From NCBI GenBank assembly GCA_900752545.1, contig CAADVS010000049.1, positions 1 to 15,839 on the forward strand: DNA of 15,839 nucleotides. Reading direction: 5' to 3'. Shown here piece after piece: positions 6,623 through 13,618 of this stretch. The position numbers and the translations under genes were made by a program. Position 1 is the stretch's first letter; the number at the start of each line of letters is the position of its first letter. Below the pieces are notes generated by a model that was not told the DNA's origin, did no database searches, and saw only the letters and a program-made list of their open reading frames with translations. This DNA comes from an uncultured Collinsella sp. (GTDB taxonomy: Bacteria; Actinomycetota; Coriobacteriia; Coriobacteriales; Coriobacteriaceae).

Positions 6623-7144
6623 ATGGCTTTTAATACGAAGGTCGATGTGGCCGATACCGAGCTCGAGGAGAATGAGGCGGCCGTCGCCGAAGCCGAGGAT
6701 GTGACGCTCGAGGATGAGGCGCTCGTCGAGGCCGAGTCCGCCGATGACGCGGACGAGGATGATGAGGAAACAGACGAGTCCGAGGACTCGCTGACCTATT
6801 CCAACGGTGTGATCGAGAAGATCGTCGCCATGGCCACCCGCGAGGTGCCGCACGTCCTGGGCATGAAGGGTAACCTTATGCACTTTGTGCAGGAGCAGTT
6901 TGGTGCCGAGAATCTGACCAAGGGCGTGACGGTTGAGGTCACCGATGACAATCGCGTGGTCATCAACATCTCCGTCATTATCGAGTACGGCGCCTATGCG
7001 CCCGCGATCTTCGACGATGTCAAGGCACGTGTCACCGAGCGCCTTGCCGCGATGACCGGCCTTGAGGTGGCGGGCGTCAACCTGCGCATCGAGGACGTCA
7101 TCACCCCCGAGGAGTACGAGCACCGCACCAGCCAGCACGAATAA
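6623..7144 (+). CDS. Asp23/Gls24 family envelope stress response protein
   Basis: The 173-residue protein has an Asp23/Gls24 domain from about residue 57. The block SNGVIEKIVAMATREVPHVLGM leads into the KGVTVEVTDDNRVVINISVIIEYG strand pair, and the end is LEVAGVNLRIEDVITPEE. Asp23 is an abundant cytosolic protein that polymerises and is tethered to the membrane through AmaP. Residues 10-56 are unusual: about half are Asp or Glu with few basic residues, forming a disordered acidic arm. ATG at 6623 follows a near-ideal AAGGAGGA site. It is the last gene of the operon and is followed by a strong terminator. Confidence 0.92.
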   Translation: MAFNTKVDVADTELEENEAAVAEAEDVTLEDEALVEAESADDADEDDEETDESEDSLTYSNGVIEKIVAMATREVPHVLGMKGNLMHFVQEQFGAENLTKGVTVEVTDDNRVVINISVIIEYGAYAPAIFDDVKARVTERLAAMTGLEVAGVNLRIEDVITPEEYEHRTSQHE

Positions 7145-7196
7145 CCTTCCAAAAAGGGATGTTTGTTTTGGTAGGTTTTATCTGTGAAAACGTTAA

Positions 7197-7236
7197 ACGG
7201 CCGACCGCGCAAGCAAAAGCGTGGCCGGCTGTTTTT
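7197..7236 (+). terminator. Rho-independent terminator of the amaP-Asp23 operon
   Basis: ACGGCCGACCGCGC (7197-7210) pairs with GCGTGGCCGGCTGT (7219-7232), giving 14 positions with one mismatch and two G-T wobbles. The loop is AAGCAAAA and a T-run follows (7232-7236). It lies 52 bases after the Asp23 gene stop. Confidence 0.85.
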
Positions 7237-7277
7237 GTACGCCCCCGATGTAGTCATATCGCTCGTCTAACTAGGGG

Positions 7278-7305
7278 TTGCAATCGTCGCGTTCCGCGTT
7301 ACCCT
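7278..7305 (+). promoter_or_regulatory. Candidate promoter of the YitT-family gene
   Basis: TTGCAA (7278-7283) and TACCCT (7300-7305) are spaced by 16 bases and lie 43 bases before the ATG at 7349. The -35 is good and the -10 moderate. A terminator just upstream makes a promoter necessary in this gap. Confidence 0.4.
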
Positions 7306-7348
7306 AATGGGCGCATTGTTTCCAAATTGTTAACGAGGGGTTGCCGTA

Positions 7349-8371
7349 ATGGCTGACGAGCACGAAACAGAGAGCAAGGCATGGGCGATTGAGGCCGCCG
7401 CGGCAGAGGCGGCATCGCGTGCTGCCGAGGAGATGCATCGTCCTCCCGTGGTGCCGATGGAGCGCGTGGTTGATCGCACCGATATCGAGCGCGGCGAGCG
7501 TGCCGGCCAAAAGCGCAGCCAGGAGCCGGGCTTCCCGCGCTTTTTTGCCGAGCTCAATTTGGGCCTGATCCTCACGGCCTTTGCCATCGTCGCGTTTAAA
7601 ACCCCTAATCACTTTGCTTTTGGCGGCACCTCGGGCGTGTCGGTCATTCTGTCCACGCTGTTCCCGACCCTGCCCGTCGGCGTCTTTATGTGGATTATTA
7701 ACGCGGTTCTCGTCGTTTTGGGCTTTATCTTTTTGGAGCGCAAGGCAATCCTGTGGAGCGTCTTCGCCTCGTTTGCGTTGTCCGCCTATGTTTCGCTGTT
7801 TGAGCTCTTTATTCCGACCGATGTCTCTCTGACGGGTGATATGTGGCTCGACCTGTGCTTTGCCGTCATCTTGCCGGCGCTCGGCAGCGCTATTGTCTTT
7901 GACATCGGCGCCTCGACGGGTGGCACGGACATTCTCGCTATGATCCTCAAACGCCGCACCACGCTCGAGATTGGTCGCGCACTGCTGTTGGTCGATATCG
8001 GCATCGTGGCCATCGCGGCCTTTTTGTATGGCCCGCGTGTCGGTCTGTATTGCGTGCTCGGCCTGTTTGCCAAGACGCTTGTGGTCGACAAGGCCATCGA
8101 GAGCATCCATCTTCGTAAGGTCTGCACGGTCATTTGCTCCGAACCCCTTAAGGTCGAGGAGTTTATCGTCAAGCATCTCAACCGTACGGCGACCATCAGT
8201 CGCGGCTACGGTGCCTTCTCGGGCAAGTGCGTGACGGTGATCATGAGCGTGCTGAGCCGTCGCGAGGCCGTGCAGCTGCGCCGTTATGCGCGCGAGGTCG
8301 ATCCGGGTGCCTTTATCACGATCGTCGACAGCTCCGAGATTGTCGGCAAGGGCTTCCGCGGAACGAACTAG
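7349..8371 (+). CDS. YitT family membrane protein with C-terminal DUF2179 domain
   Basis: The 340-residue protein has a charged, Ala/Glu-rich cytosolic N-terminus (1-65) and about five or six membrane segments (67-84, 108-130, 133-153, 165-185, 208-227, 230-246). A C-terminal DUF2179 domain (about 255-336) follows. Diagnostic YitT glycine motifs are GGTSGVSVIL (92-101) and GASTGGTDILA (188-198). The DUF2179 part shows RGYGAFSGK and ends VDPGAFITIVDSSEIVGKGF, a typical closing signature. The family is an uncharacterised membrane protein group, often suggested to be transporter-like; no substrate is known. GAGGGG (7335-7340) precedes the ATG. The 65-residue N-terminal extension is longer than in most relatives, which begin close to the first helix. 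A following terminator is not visible, so some read-through into the next gene is possible. Confidence 0.9.
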   Translation: MADEHETESKAWAIEAAAAEAASRAAEEMHRPPVVPMERVVDRTDIERGERAGQKRSQEPGFPRFFAELNLGLILTAFAIVAFKTPNHFAFGGTSGVSVILSTLFPTLPVGVFMWIINAVLVVLGFIFLERKAILWSVFASFALSAYVSLFELFIPTDVSLTGDMWLDLCFAVILPALGSAIVFDIGASTGGTDILAMILKRRTTLEIGRALLLVDIGIVAIAAFLYGPRVGLYCVLGLFAKTLVVDKAIESIHLRKVCTVICSEPLKVEEFIVKHLNRTATISRGYGAFSGKCVTVIMSVLSRREAVQLRRYAREVDPGAFITIVDSSEIVGKGFRGTN

Positions 8372-8437
8372 CACAGACGTATTCAACGAACCGCCTGCTG
8401 GCGCCGTGTACCTTGCAAATCGGTCATCTTTGAGTAT

Positions 8438-8466
8438 TTGACCCCACATTGGGCAATAATGATGCT
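8438..8466 (+). promoter_or_regulatory. Weak candidate promoter of the zinc-ribbon gene
   Basis: TTGACC (8438-8443) is a good -35, but at 17 bases the -10 would be GATGCT (8461-8466), a poor match; the better AATAAT (8455-8460) is too close. This is the only promoter-like element in the 149-bp gap 8372-8520. Confidence 0.25.
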
Positions 8467-8520
8467 AAAGACATCGTTTGCGATCCAAGTGATTCGTTCA
8501 AGATACGAAGGGATGATTCT

Positions 8521-9804
8521 ATGTTCTGCTCGCAGTGTGGCGCCCCCATGGGCGATAACGACAAGTTCTGCGGCGTGTGTGGTGCTCCTAATGCCGGTGC
8601 CGCTGGCCCCGCTCCCCAGGGACAGCCTCAGCCCCAGCAGTTTGTTCCGCAGCCGCCCGTGGCGAATGCGCCAAAGGGCTGTGTGGCTCAGGCGTTCCAA
8701 GATATGACCAAGACTCCGGGCGTGCTTCAGCGTGTATGCCAAATCGCGTTTTTGCCGGCGCTGATTTGCGTTGTGTCGGTGCTCGTGTTGTTTATTCCCG
8801 TTATTGGCGGCATTGCGGCTGCCATCGGCTTTTTGGCAGCTTGCATTGCGAGCGTGTGCGGTTCCGGCTTTGGCATCGAGTGGGGTCGCGATCTGTCGCT
8901 TAAGATCGATGACGGCATGGATCGTCCGCTGATGCGTTCCACGTCGTTTGGTCTCGGAGTCTTTTCGAGCGTTATTTCGGTCGTGCTCGAGGTTATCGCT
9001 GCCATTCCCGTTATCGGTGTAGTGCTTTCGCTGGTGGAGGGCGTGGTAATTGGCGCTGCGGGCTCGTATTCTTATTACGGCTCTGATGCGCTCGAGGCTG
9101 CGCTGTTTGGCTCGCTTGGCCTGCTTGTCCTGGCGCTAATTGCCTCGGCGATTCTGGGTGTCTTCTTTAAGATGTTCGCCGACATCGCCGTGATGCACTT
9201 TGCGGTGACCGGGCGTGTCGAGAGCGCGTTTTCGCTCGATAAGGTCTGGGCGGCGTTTAAGCATAACAAGACCAAGCTGTTCTGTGCTTCGTTCCTTCCC
9301 GAGTTTTTGACGGGCCTGGTCGCCAACGTTGTCACATGGATCTTGACGGTCGTCTTTGGCGCCATTGCCTCTGTCGGTATGTATAGCTACTACTATCGTC
9401 CTACGGGTATTGAGGCAATTGTTACCGGCGGTGGCGTCACGCTCGCGCTGTTCTTGGTGCTGGTCGCTTTCGTCACCGTATTTCTTACGGTCTTTGGCAA
9501 GATGCTCAAGCACCGTGCCGTTGGCTATTGGGCCGCACGCTATGCAAGCGAGTGGGCCGATGAGGATAAGGACGACGTCCTGACTTTTGTGTTGCCCTTC
9601 GAGAAGAAGTCCACCCCTTCGGGTTACGGTGCTCCGGATGCTTCGCCGGCACCTGCACCCGCTCCCGCGACCGAGCCTGAGCCGGCGCCCGAGCCTGAGA
9701 CGGCATCTGAGTCCGAGCCTGCACCTGAGCCTGAGCCTGAGCCGGCACCTGCACCTGAGCCGGCGTCCGAGCCAAGCTCCGACGAGGAGCCTCAGGACGA
9801 GTAG
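8521..9804 (+). CDS. Zinc-ribbon membrane protein, DUF4013-like, with Pro/Glu-rich tail
   Basis: The 427-residue protein starts MFCSQCGAPM and carries C3, C6, C17 and C20, a compact N-terminal zinc ribbon, then a Gln/Pro linker (28-50). Several hydrophobic stretches follow (about 72-113, 140-180, 195-228, 258-287, 300-325). The short soluble stretch GIEWGRDLSLKIDDGMDRPL (118-137) resembles the loop of DUF4013 membrane proteins. The tail (about 376-427) is almost wholly Pro, Ala and Glu and is predicted to be disordered. ATG at 8521 was chosen over the upstream in-frame ATG at 8449 because the cysteine pattern starts there and GAAGGGA lies 7 bases before it. Zinc-ribbon proteins with polytopic membrane domains are common in Coriobacteriia and clostridia, but no function is assigned. 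The gene ends at a bidirectional terminator. Confidence 0.8.
   Translation: MFCSQCGAPMGDNDKFCGVCGAPNAGAAGPAPQGQPQPQQFVPQPPVANAPKGCVAQAFQDMTKTPGVLQRVCQIAFLPALICVVSVLVLFIPVIGGIAAAIGFLAACIASVCGSGFGIEWGRDLSLKIDDGMDRPLMRSTSFGLGVFSSVISVVLEVIAAIPVIGVVLSLVEGVVIGAAGSYSYYGSDALEAALFGSLGLLVLALIASAILGVFFKMFADIAVMHFAVTGRVESAFSLDKVWAAFKHNKTKLFCASFLPEFLTGLVANVVTWILTVVFGAIASVGMYSYYYRPTGIEAIVTGGGVTLALFLVLVAFVTVFLTVFGKMLKHRAVGYWAARYASEWADEDKDDVLTFVLPFEKKSTPSGYGAPDASPAPAPAPATEPEPAPEPETASESEPAPEPEPEPAPAPEPASEPSSDEEPQDE
9646..9770 (+). repeat. Hexamer-type low-complexity coding repeat (Pro-Glu/Pro-Ala tract)
   Basis: The 3' end of the zinc-ribbon gene is built from variants of GAGCCT, GCACCT and GAGCCG units, with GAGCCT repeated in tandem at 9727-9740. 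All units are six bases, so length changes keep the frame and would alter the number of Pro-Glu or Pro-Ala pairs. Slippage variation between strains is therefore plausible. Confidence 0.7.
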
Positions 9805-9820
9805 CCACGCCGCCTGCTAT

Positions 9821-9849
9821 TTGGGGACGGGGTAGAAATGGTAGAAATA
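9821..9849. repeat. GGGGACGGG-core intergenic motif (REP-like, site 3) with tandem nonamer
   Basis: GGGGACGGG (9823-9831) lies 18 bases after the zinc-ribbon gene stop and is followed by GGTAGAAAT twice in tandem (9831-9848). The core resembles those at 2278 and 4537, but no flanking stem is evident, so it may be a decayed or different member. Confidence 0.4.
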
Positions 9850-9862
9850 GCGCTTGAAGAAT

Positions 9863-9904
9863 GAGCGGGGGCGGACGTTTCGATACGTCCGCCCCCGCTC
9901 TGCT
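9863..9904. terminator. Strong bidirectional terminator between convergent genes
   Basis: GAGCGGGGGCGGACGT (9863-9878) and ACGTCCGCCCCCGCTC (9885-9900) form a perfect 16-bp stem with loop TTCGAT. TGCTTT follows on the plus strand and CATTCTT on the minus strand. It serves the zinc-ribbon gene (plus) and the M20D amidohydrolase (minus). Confidence 0.85.
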
Positions 9905-9935
9905 TTAGCCAGGCTGTTATGGATGGGTGTGACGA

Positions 9936-11399
9936 CTACTCGTCGTGCTTCTCCTCGCGGCGTGCAGCAGCGCGTGCGTCGTGGATGCCCTTGATCGCGG
10001 CATGGCGAGCCGTTCGGGCATCATGGATGGCGTCGCGAGCCTCGGCGGTCGTCGCCTTGGCAGAGCGCAACTTGGCGGCCAGATCGGGGTTGGTTTCGGC
10101 GACCGCGGTAATCGCGGGGCCGTCGAGCTCCTCTTGCGTGGGCTCGGCCAAAAAGTCGATAGCATACTGGGCGGCCACCATGGAGCCCTTTGCCAGCACG
10201 GTCTCGTCGATCTTGTAGAAGCAGGAATGTTGGGCGTACGTGGCGCCAATCTTGGGGTTGCGCGTACCTACAAAGGCGAGCACGCCCGGTACGCGACGCA
10301 GGTACTCCGAAAAATCCTCGCCCGAAAGCGTGCCGCGATAATGGCCTTGGCCGGTGGGGCCCAGGCACTTGATTACAGCCTGACGGCAGCGCTCGCTCGA
10401 GGCGGCGTCGTTTTCGACCTTGTAGTTGGCGATGGTGTAGTCGGTGAGCTCTGCCTCGGCGCCCAGAGCTGCCGCGGTATGCTCCACGATGCGGCGCATG
10501 AGCTCCGGCATTTCCTCGTGGGTCGAATCGCCGTAGGTGCGCACTGTGCCGGCGAGGTAGGCCGTGCCGGCGATAACGTTGCGCGCAGTGCCGCCGTGCA
10601 GCTCGCCGACGGTGATGACGGCCGGCTCGTAGGGGCTGATTTCGCGCGAGACGATGGTCTGCAGGGCGTTGACAATTTCGGCGGCAACCATGACGGCGTC
10701 GTGACCGCGCTGGGGCATGGCGCCATGGCACGAGGTGCCGCGGACGTCGACGCGGAACCAGTCGGTATTGGCCATGCGCGGACCGGGCTCGCAGCTCACG
10801 GTGCCGGCGTCGACCTCACTCCAGATGTGCGCGGCGTAGGCGCCATCGACGCCGTCGAGCACACCCGTGCCGATCATGAGCTTAGCGCCCTGGCCGTTTT
10901 CCTCGCTGGGCTGGAATACGATGCGGACTTCGCCGTGGATGTCGCCGGTCATATGGCGCAGGATTTGCAGCGTGCCGAGCATCATGGCGATGTGGCAGTC
11001 ATGGCCGCAGGCGTGCATGCAGCCCTCGTTGACGCTGGCGAATTCCTCGCCGGTCTGCTCGGTGACGGGCAGGGCGTCGATGTCGGCGCGCAGCAGGATG
11101 CGGCGGCGCGGCGTGCCGTCCTCGTGGTAGGCATCCGGCGCGGTACCGCGAAGCGTTGCCACCAGGCCCGTCTTAAGGGGACGCTCGTAGGGGATATTCA
11201 TGGCGTCGAGCTGGTTGGCGATGTCGGAGGTCGTGCGCTCCTCGGCAAGGCTCAGCTCCGGGTGCTTATGGAAGTGCCGGCGCTGCTTGATGATATATGG
11301 TTCAAATTCGGTAGCGATATCTTTGATGGCTGCGGTGACGTCGTCAGCCGCGCGAGCCTCGGTCGCCGCCATAATCTGCTGTGCCTTGGTCTTCGTCAT
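9936..11399 (-). CDS. M20D family amidohydrolase (N-acyl amino acid / hippurate-type hydrolase)
   Basis: The 487-residue enzyme has all M20D signatures: HKHPELSLAEE (45-55), LLRADIDALPVTEQTGEEF (102-120), MHACGHDCHIAMMLG, FQPSEENGQGAKLMI, SCHGAMPQRGHDAVM in the dimerisation domain, GGTARNVI and GEDFSEYL (360-367). Expected metal ligands are C131, H133, E167, H191 and H391. The family hydrolyses amide bonds of N-acyl or N-aroyl amino acids or related peptides in the cytoplasm; the exact substrate is not readable. The start was placed at the MTKTKAQQ methionine because AAGGAG (complement of 11409-11414) lies 9 bases upstream; the frame stays open far upstream but without family homology. Past the catalytic domain (about residue 417) there is an unusual 70-residue charged tail with a repeated IHDAR motif. 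It is divergent from the next gene. Confidence 0.9.
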   Translation of the reverse strand: MTKTKAQQIMAATEARAADDVTAAIKDIATEFEPYIIKQRRHFHKHPELSLAEERTTSDIANQLDAMNIPYERPLKTGLVATLRGTAPDAYHEDGTPRRRILLRADIDALPVTEQTGEEFASVNEGCMHACGHDCHIAMMLGTLQILRHMTGDIHGEVRIVFQPSEENGQGAKLMIGTGVLDGVDGAYAAHIWSEVDAGTVSCEPGPRMANTDWFRVDVRGTSCHGAMPQRGHDAVMVAAEIVNALQTIVSREISPYEPAVITVGELHGGTARNVIAGTAYLAGTVRTYGDSTHEEMPELMRRIVEHTAAALGAEAELTDYTIANYKVENDAASSERCRQAVIKCLGPTGQGHYRGTLSGEDFSEYLRRVPGVLAFVGTRNPKIGATYAQHSCFYKIDETVLAKGSMVAAQYAIDFLAEPTQEELDGPAITAVAETNPDLAAKLRSAKATTAEARDAIHDARTARHAAIKGIHDARAAARREEKHDE

Positions 11400-11432
11400 G
11401 GTCGATTTGCTCCTTGCTGGGTTGATCGCAAA

Positions 11433-11438
11433 ATCGTA
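11433..11438 (-). promoter_or_regulatory. Candidate -10 of the M20D gene
   Basis: Read on the minus strand, TACGAT lies 34 bases upstream of the M20D start codon. No good -35 is visible. It sits in the 168-bp divergent intergenic region (11400-11567). Confidence 0.3.
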
Positions 11439-11523
11439 CAGGCTCTCTCCAGTATGCCACCTGCCGCTAGGGCTGGTAAAGTTGCCGTTTGCCGCTTGGG
11501 GTTTTGTTACAAGGGCGGGGGAG

Positions 11524-11529
11524 TACACT
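11524..11529 (+). promoter_or_regulatory. Candidate -10 of the YtcJ-type amidohydrolase gene
   Basis: TACACT at 11524-11529 lies 26-38 bases before the possible start codons, which would give a very short leader. The -35 is weak (TTTTGT, 11502-11507, 16-base gap). Confidence 0.3.
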
Positions 11530-11567
11530 CGGGGGTGTTGAATTTCCTGCCAGAGATGGGGATGCCC

Positions 11568-13205
11568 ATGCAACATATCGATCGGATTATCCGCTCCAAG
11601 AACGTCTTTACCGCGCAAGACGGCATCGATACCGCCCGCGAGCTGGCGATTGCCATCGCAGGCGACCGTATCGTCGCAGTCGGTGCGCCCGATGACGTGA
11701 TCGCCGCCGCTCCTGCCGCTACGTCGGTTATCGACTACGGCGAGCAGTTTGTCTGCCCCGGTTTCCATGACGCTCATCTGCACTTCTTCCATACCTCGGT
11801 CGGTTCCTCGCCGTACATGCTCATGGATATGGGCACGTCCGAGGCGGCGCTGGTGCAACATGCGCTCGAGTTTTCCCAGGACCTGCCCGACGACGCTTGG
11901 GTTGTGACGCAGGGCTGGCGCGACTACCGTTGGGACCCGCCCGAGCATCCTACCAAGGCGTCGCTCGATGTGGCATTCCCCGATCGTCCCTGTGTTATGT
12001 ATTCGGGCGACGGGCACACGCTGTGGCTCAACAGCCGCGCACTCGATGCACTCGGCGTCACGCGCGACAGCGAGCCACCAGCGGGCGGTAGCTACGACAA
12101 GGACGCAAACGGCGAGCTCACGGGTATTGCTCACGAGGCGGCTGCCATGCAGCTGCTACCGCGCTGCCTTGAGTGGCTGGGCGAGGATCGCATCGCAAGC
12201 GCTTACGCCGATCAAATGAGGCGGATGGCCGAGCAGGGCATCACCTCGATATGCGATATGTCGCTCATGCCCATGCCGGGCTGCGATTTTATCCGCGACG
12301 ACGTCTACGACAAACTGCAGGCAGCCGGCAAGTTGGGCTTCCGAGCCCATTTGTTTCCCACGCTGCTGGATGACCAATCGCGCTTGGAAGAGCTGCAGGT
12401 ACGTTACGCGAACAACGCGCTGCTTTCGGCGCCAGGCTTTAAGCAGTTCTTCGACGGCGTGTCGAGCGAACACACGGCCTATCTCACCGAGCCCTATACC
12501 AACCCGCGCTTCCCGGGCGATCAAGGTCGCCTGACGGTTCCTGCCGAGCGCATGCGCAAGCTGGTTCTGGCGGCCGCGGAGCGCGGCCATACCGTGCGCA
12601 TCCATGTCATCGGCGACGGTGCCATCCATGCCGCGCTCGATATCTTTGAGGAGGCCGCCGAACTGTACGGCCTGCCCCAGCACGGCCATAACACGTTCGA
12701 GCACCTGGAGAACCTCTTGCCCGAGGACATCGATCGTCTACGCAAGCTTAACGTCGTTGCCTCGAGCCAGCCCTGTCACATTACACTCGACCCGGGCGGC
12801 CCCGAGCGCGATCTGGGCCTGGAACGCAGCCGCATCATGTGGCCGTTTGCGACCTATAAGCAGCGCGGCATCCGCCAAGCCTTCGGCACCGATAGCCCCA
12901 TCACAGCTGTTACAAGCATGAACGTGCTCTACACGGCTATCACGCGCCAGGATCCCAAAAGCCACTGGCCCGAGGGCGGCTGGTTACCGAGCGAGCGCAT
13001 CGATGCAGCAACAGCCCTGCGCAACTACACCCTGGGCAGCGCCTATGCAGCGGGCGACGAGCAAAACCTCGGCAGCTTGGAGCCCGGCAAGTATGCCGAC
13101 CTGGTAGTCCTGGACCAAAACCCGCTCACCATCGACCCCCAAGACCTCCAGGCCACCAAGGTTCAGGCCACCTACCTGGCAGGTAACTTAATCTACGAGC
13201 GCTAA
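11568..13205 (+). CDS. YtcJ-like amidohydrolase (Amidohydrolase_3 family)
   Basis: The roughly 545-residue protein belongs to the YtcJ-type amidohydrolases, metal-dependent TIM-barrel enzymes. An N-terminal beta-sandwich part (residues 3-60) precedes the HxH metal motif PGFHDAHLH (H70, H72). Later blocks are FDGVSS (295-300), RIHVIGDGAIHAAL (H346), FEHLENL (H379) and FGTDSPIT (D442). The end is GSLEPGKYADLVVLDQNPL, the classic closing of the superfamily. Substrates in this family are varied and mostly unknown (N-formyl or N-acyl amides, exoenzyme-like roles), so none is assigned. Three in-frame ATGs at 11556, 11562 and 11568 are possible; 11568 is favoured because GGGGA (11558-11562) is 5 bases upstream and homologues begin near the RIIRSKNVFT strand. 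A strong terminator follows 17 bases after the stop. Confidence 0.9.
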   Translation: MQHIDRIIRSKNVFTAQDGIDTARELAIAIAGDRIVAVGAPDDVIAAAPAATSVIDYGEQFVCPGFHDAHLHFFHTSVGSSPYMLMDMGTSEAALVQHALEFSQDLPDDAWVVTQGWRDYRWDPPEHPTKASLDVAFPDRPCVMYSGDGHTLWLNSRALDALGVTRDSEPPAGGSYDKDANGELTGIAHEAAAMQLLPRCLEWLGEDRIASAYADQMRRMAEQGITSICDMSLMPMPGCDFIRDDVYDKLQAAGKLGFRAHLFPTLLDDQSRLEELQVRYANNALLSAPGFKQFFDGVSSEHTAYLTEPYTNPRFPGDQGRLTVPAERMRKLVLAAAERGHTVRIHVIGDGAIHAALDIFEEAAELYGLPQHGHNTFEHLENLLPEDIDRLRKLNVVASSQPCHITLDPGGPERDLGLERSRIMWPFATYKQRGIRQAFGTDSPITAVTSMNVLYTAITRQDPKSHWPEGGWLPSERIDAATALRNYTLGSAYAAGDEQNLGSLEPGKYADLVVLDQNPLTIDPQDLQATKVQATYLAGNLIYER

Positions 13206-13222
13206 CCCCATACCCCACCCAT

Positions 13223-13255
13223 AAGGGGCACGTTTCAGCAACGTGCCCCTTTCTT
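13223..13255 (+). terminator. Rho-independent terminator after the YtcJ-type gene
   Basis: AAGGGGCACGTT (13223-13234) and AACGTGCCCCTT (13240-13251) form a perfect 12-bp stem with a 5-base loop, followed by the T-rich TTCTT. The A-start of the stem means it could work weakly in both directions. Confidence 0.85.
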
Positions 13256-13292
13256 GTTCGAACCATCTGCATCGCCATTTTGCTGCACTGAC

Positions 13293-13503
13293 TTTTCTGA
13301 ATGCCGGGCTCGAATTAGTTAACCTGCCTCCCGTGTGGCTCCGGAGGGGCGGGGCATAAGGTTTATCGCGAGTTCCGCACGAGCCGAAGGCCACTTAATG
13401 TGGCCTTCGTGCGAGCAGGACTGCCCGAGCAGGAAACCTTACGCCCCGCCCCTCCGGAGCCACACGGGAGGCATCGCTAAGTTATCCCCCGGCATTCAGA
13501 AAA
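13293..13503. repeat. Giant nested inverted repeat upstream of groESL (element L)
   Basis: The element has three concentric layers. Outer arms TTTTCTGAATGCCGGG (13293-13308) and its complement (13488-13503) match over 16 bp. Middle arms 13325-13364 and 13434-13473 match over 40 positions with one mismatch. A central hairpin has a 10-bp stem, CGAAGGCCAC (13385-13394) with 13400-13409, and loop TTAAT. The spacers between layers (13309-13324 with 13474-13487; 13365-13384 with 13410-13433) are not complementary. The right inner spacer holds GAGCAGGA twice (13413-13420, 13427-13434). It lies between the YtcJ-gene terminator and the groES leader and takes up most of the 435-bp gene-free stretch 13206-13640. 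No ORF or flanking duplication is evident. Confidence 0.9.
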
Positions 13504-13513
13504 TCTAAGTGCC

Positions 13514-13548
13514 AAAAAATAAGATTTTTTGACTCCGTGTTGTATAAC
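13514..13548 (+). promoter_or_regulatory. groES: Probable groESL promoter region
   Basis: An A/T palindrome AAAAAATAAGATTTTTT (13514-13530) is followed by TTGACT (13529-13534) and TATAAC (13543-13548). The two hexamers are only 8 bases apart and cannot form one promoter together, so one is used with a weak partner; the A/T tract could act as an UP element. No CIRCE (TTAGCACTC-N9-GAGTGCTAA) or HAIR (CTTGAGT-N7-ACTCAAG) operator is present between 13206 and 13640. Confidence 0.4.
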
Positions 13549-13599
13549 CCGCCATTCGTGGGTACCATTCAACGCGTACGCAAACAAAAAGGGTTAATT

Positions 13600-13618
13600 C
13601 GCGTGGCATAACCACGCG
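13600..13618 (+). other. groES leader hairpin directly before the ribosome site
   Basis: CGCGTGG (13600-13606) and CCACGCG (13612-13618) form a 7-bp stem with loop CATAA, 7 bases upstream of AAGGAGG (13626-13632). It does not cover the ribosome site itself. It could protect the 5' end of the mRNA or be a regulator-binding dyad. Confidence 0.5.

Noticed and set aside
9945..11567. A long open frame on the plus strand antisense to the M20D gene, continuous with the YtcJ-type gene (over 1,000 codons in total)
   Set aside because: Only the part after 11556-11568 shows family motifs. The antisense part mirrors a coding gene with clear M20D signatures; open antisense frames are expected from GC-rich third positions.
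11400..12134. N-terminal extension of the M20D gene on the minus strand beyond 11399
   Set aside because: The extra 245 codons overlap the YtcJ-type gene on the other strand and show no M20 homology; a good ribosome site marks the start at 11399.
13293..13503. CRISPR-like or att-site interpretation of element L
   Set aside because: The repeats are inverted and nested, not regularly spaced direct repeats, and there is no integrase, cas gene or tRNA nearby.
13529..13548. TTGACT and TATAAC as a single standard promoter for groESL
   Set aside because: The gap is only 8 bases; a normal sigma-70 promoter needs about 17.
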